Source: Clostridia bacterium
GTDB taxonomy: Bacteria > Bacillota > Clostridia > Christensenellales > Aristaeellaceae
DNA: 8,317 nucleotides
Direction: 5' to 3'
NCBI GenBank assembly: GCA_017469605.1
Contig: JAFUGB010000016.1
Coordinates: 1-8,317 of the forward strand
Shown: piece by piece, positions 6,009-8,317 of the stretch
Position numbering within the stretch: the first letter of the stretch is position 1
Layout of the letters: the number at the start of each line of letters is the position of its first letter
The notes under the pieces: generated by a model
The model's database searches: none
Told to the model about the DNA's origin: nothing
The model's input: the letters and a program-made list of their open reading frames with translations, nothing else
Made by a program: the position numbers and the translations under genes

Positions 6009-6066
6009 GCAGCGATCCCCTCCGCCAAATTTTCATTTCAGGCCCATTCCCCCGCCCTCTTCCGGG

Positions 6067-6094
6067 TTGACAATCCCTTGAAACGTGCTATAAT
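6067..6094 (+). promoter_or_regulatory. Promoter of the thrS T-box transcript
   Basis: Perfect TTGACA (6067-6072), a 16-base spacer and perfect TATAAT (6089-6094), with TGC just before the -10 box (extended -10). This is the strongest promoter in the window. The predicted start is near 6101, so nearly all of the 6009-6368 stretch is T-box leader; 6009-6066 shows nothing else. Confidence 0.92.
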
Positions 6095-6100
6095 AAAGCC

Positions 6101-6320
6101 ACTTGCCAGATGACAAAGGACACATCCCGGGATGGCCCGCGCAAGAGAGCATGGATCACAGGCTGCAAGTCCGTGCCGCAGGGGACCCGGAGATACCACC
6201 TTTCGATGGCGGGCGGCCCATGACCGATATCCCATGATCAAAAGAGGTTTAGGCAAGCGGGGTGGAACCGCGGATGCGCTTTGAAAGCATTCGTCCCAGC
6301 AAGGGGACGAATGCTTTTTT
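6101..6320 (+). promoter_or_regulatory. Threonine T-box riboswitch of thrS
   Basis: T-box leaders read the charging state of one tRNA and terminate transcription when it is charged. The conserved T-box core GGGTGGAACCGCGG is at 6260-6273. Stem I can be drawn: AAAGG (6115-6119) pairs with CCTTT (6199-6203), and CCGGG (6127-6131) pairs with CCCGG (6186-6190). Between these two helices on the 3' side lies AGATACCA, with the Thr codon ACC at 6195-6197 in the specifier position. This agrees with the thrS gene behind it. GCGG before the bulge and CCGC after it form the antiterminator, and the terminator at 6284-6320 is the alternative. Confidence 0.94.
6284..6320 (+). terminator. Intrinsic terminator of the T-box leader
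   Basis: AAGCATTCGTCCC (6285-6297) pairs fully with GGGACGAATGCTT (6304-6316) around a six-base loop, ending in six T (6315-6320). It lies just after the T-box core, as expected for the regulated off-state, and ends 48 bases before the thrS start. Confidence 0.95.
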
Positions 6321-6368
6321 GGTATCTTCGGCCAGCGCGCCATATAAACAGCAAAAGGAGAGCTTGCG

Positions 6369-8153
<1,785 letters not shown>

Positions 8154-8190
8154 AAAAATCGTAAATTCTCAAAGTAAATGCAACAGTAGA

Positions 8191-8201
8191 AAAAGGAGGT
8201 G
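8191..8201 (+). promoter_or_regulatory. Near-perfect Shine-Dalgarno without a usable reading frame
   Basis: AAAAGGAGGTG matches the anti-Shine-Dalgarno end of 16S rRNA almost fully. The GTG within it opens only 11 codons, and GTT at 8204 opens 11 codons (VTKRKGRNKVR) before TAA. In many Bacillota the gene after thrS is infC, often with an unusual start codon, but I see no IF3 sequence here. The surrounding 8154-8317 holds no gene I can support. Confidence 0.35.
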
Positions 8202-8317
8202 CAGTTACTAAGAGAAAGGGGCGCAATAAGGTAAGATAAATCACAGAGGAAGGCATACAAGCAGAAAAGACGACGCAAAGAAGGCAAGCAAAAGAAGTCT
8301 GAAAAGAGATTTTTTCA

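Overview
The window looks like chromosomal DNA of a Gram-positive, low-motility-to-classify Bacillota of the class Clostridia, probably a GC-rich gut lineage. The evidence is a T-box riboswitch in front of a threonyl-tRNA synthetase gene, strong purine-rich Shine-Dalgarno sites (GGAGG) before nearly every gene, sigma-A type promoters with near-consensus boxes, and the gene order SpoVB/YabM-like flippase then YabN-type methylase-MazG fusion then HU. Coding DNA is GC-rich, with heavy use of CTG, GCC, AAG and GGC codons. The species cannot be named from the sequence alone.

Left half (1-4145) is read leftwards. From right to left it holds a 14-helix MOP-type lipid/polysaccharide flippase (SpoVB/YabM family), a fused tetrapyrrole-methylase/MazG protein, the nucleoid protein HU with its own promoter and terminator, an OmpR-type response regulator, and the first 29 codons of the partner sensor kinase, which runs off the left edge. 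The flippase and MazG genes are 12 bases apart and probably cotranscribed. The HU promoter lies on the last codons of mazG, so HU can be expressed separately.

Right half (4275-8153) is read rightwards. A divergent promoter region separates the two halves. First comes a 74-residue small protein of unknown function with a strong promoter and Shine-Dalgarno site, then a GC-rich inverted-repeat region that probably ends its transcript. Next is lysA (last step of lysine synthesis, from meso-diaminopimelate), then a complete T-box leader with a visible Thr specifier codon (ACC) and intrinsic terminator, then thrS. ThrS lacks almost all of the N-terminal TGS domain but keeps the editing and catalytic zinc residues. 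The last 164 bases are strongly purine-rich, contain a near-perfect Shine-Dalgarno sequence and no credible reading frame; they may be the start of the next operon or poor-quality sequence at a contig end.

Most of the window is housekeeping. I did not find a clear new multi-gene system. The points most worth a second look are the orphan 74-residue protein, the cysteine cluster beside the phosphorylation site of the response regulator, the decayed motifs in the YabN-like protein, the overlapping inverted repeats at 4545-4606, and the odd tail after thrS.
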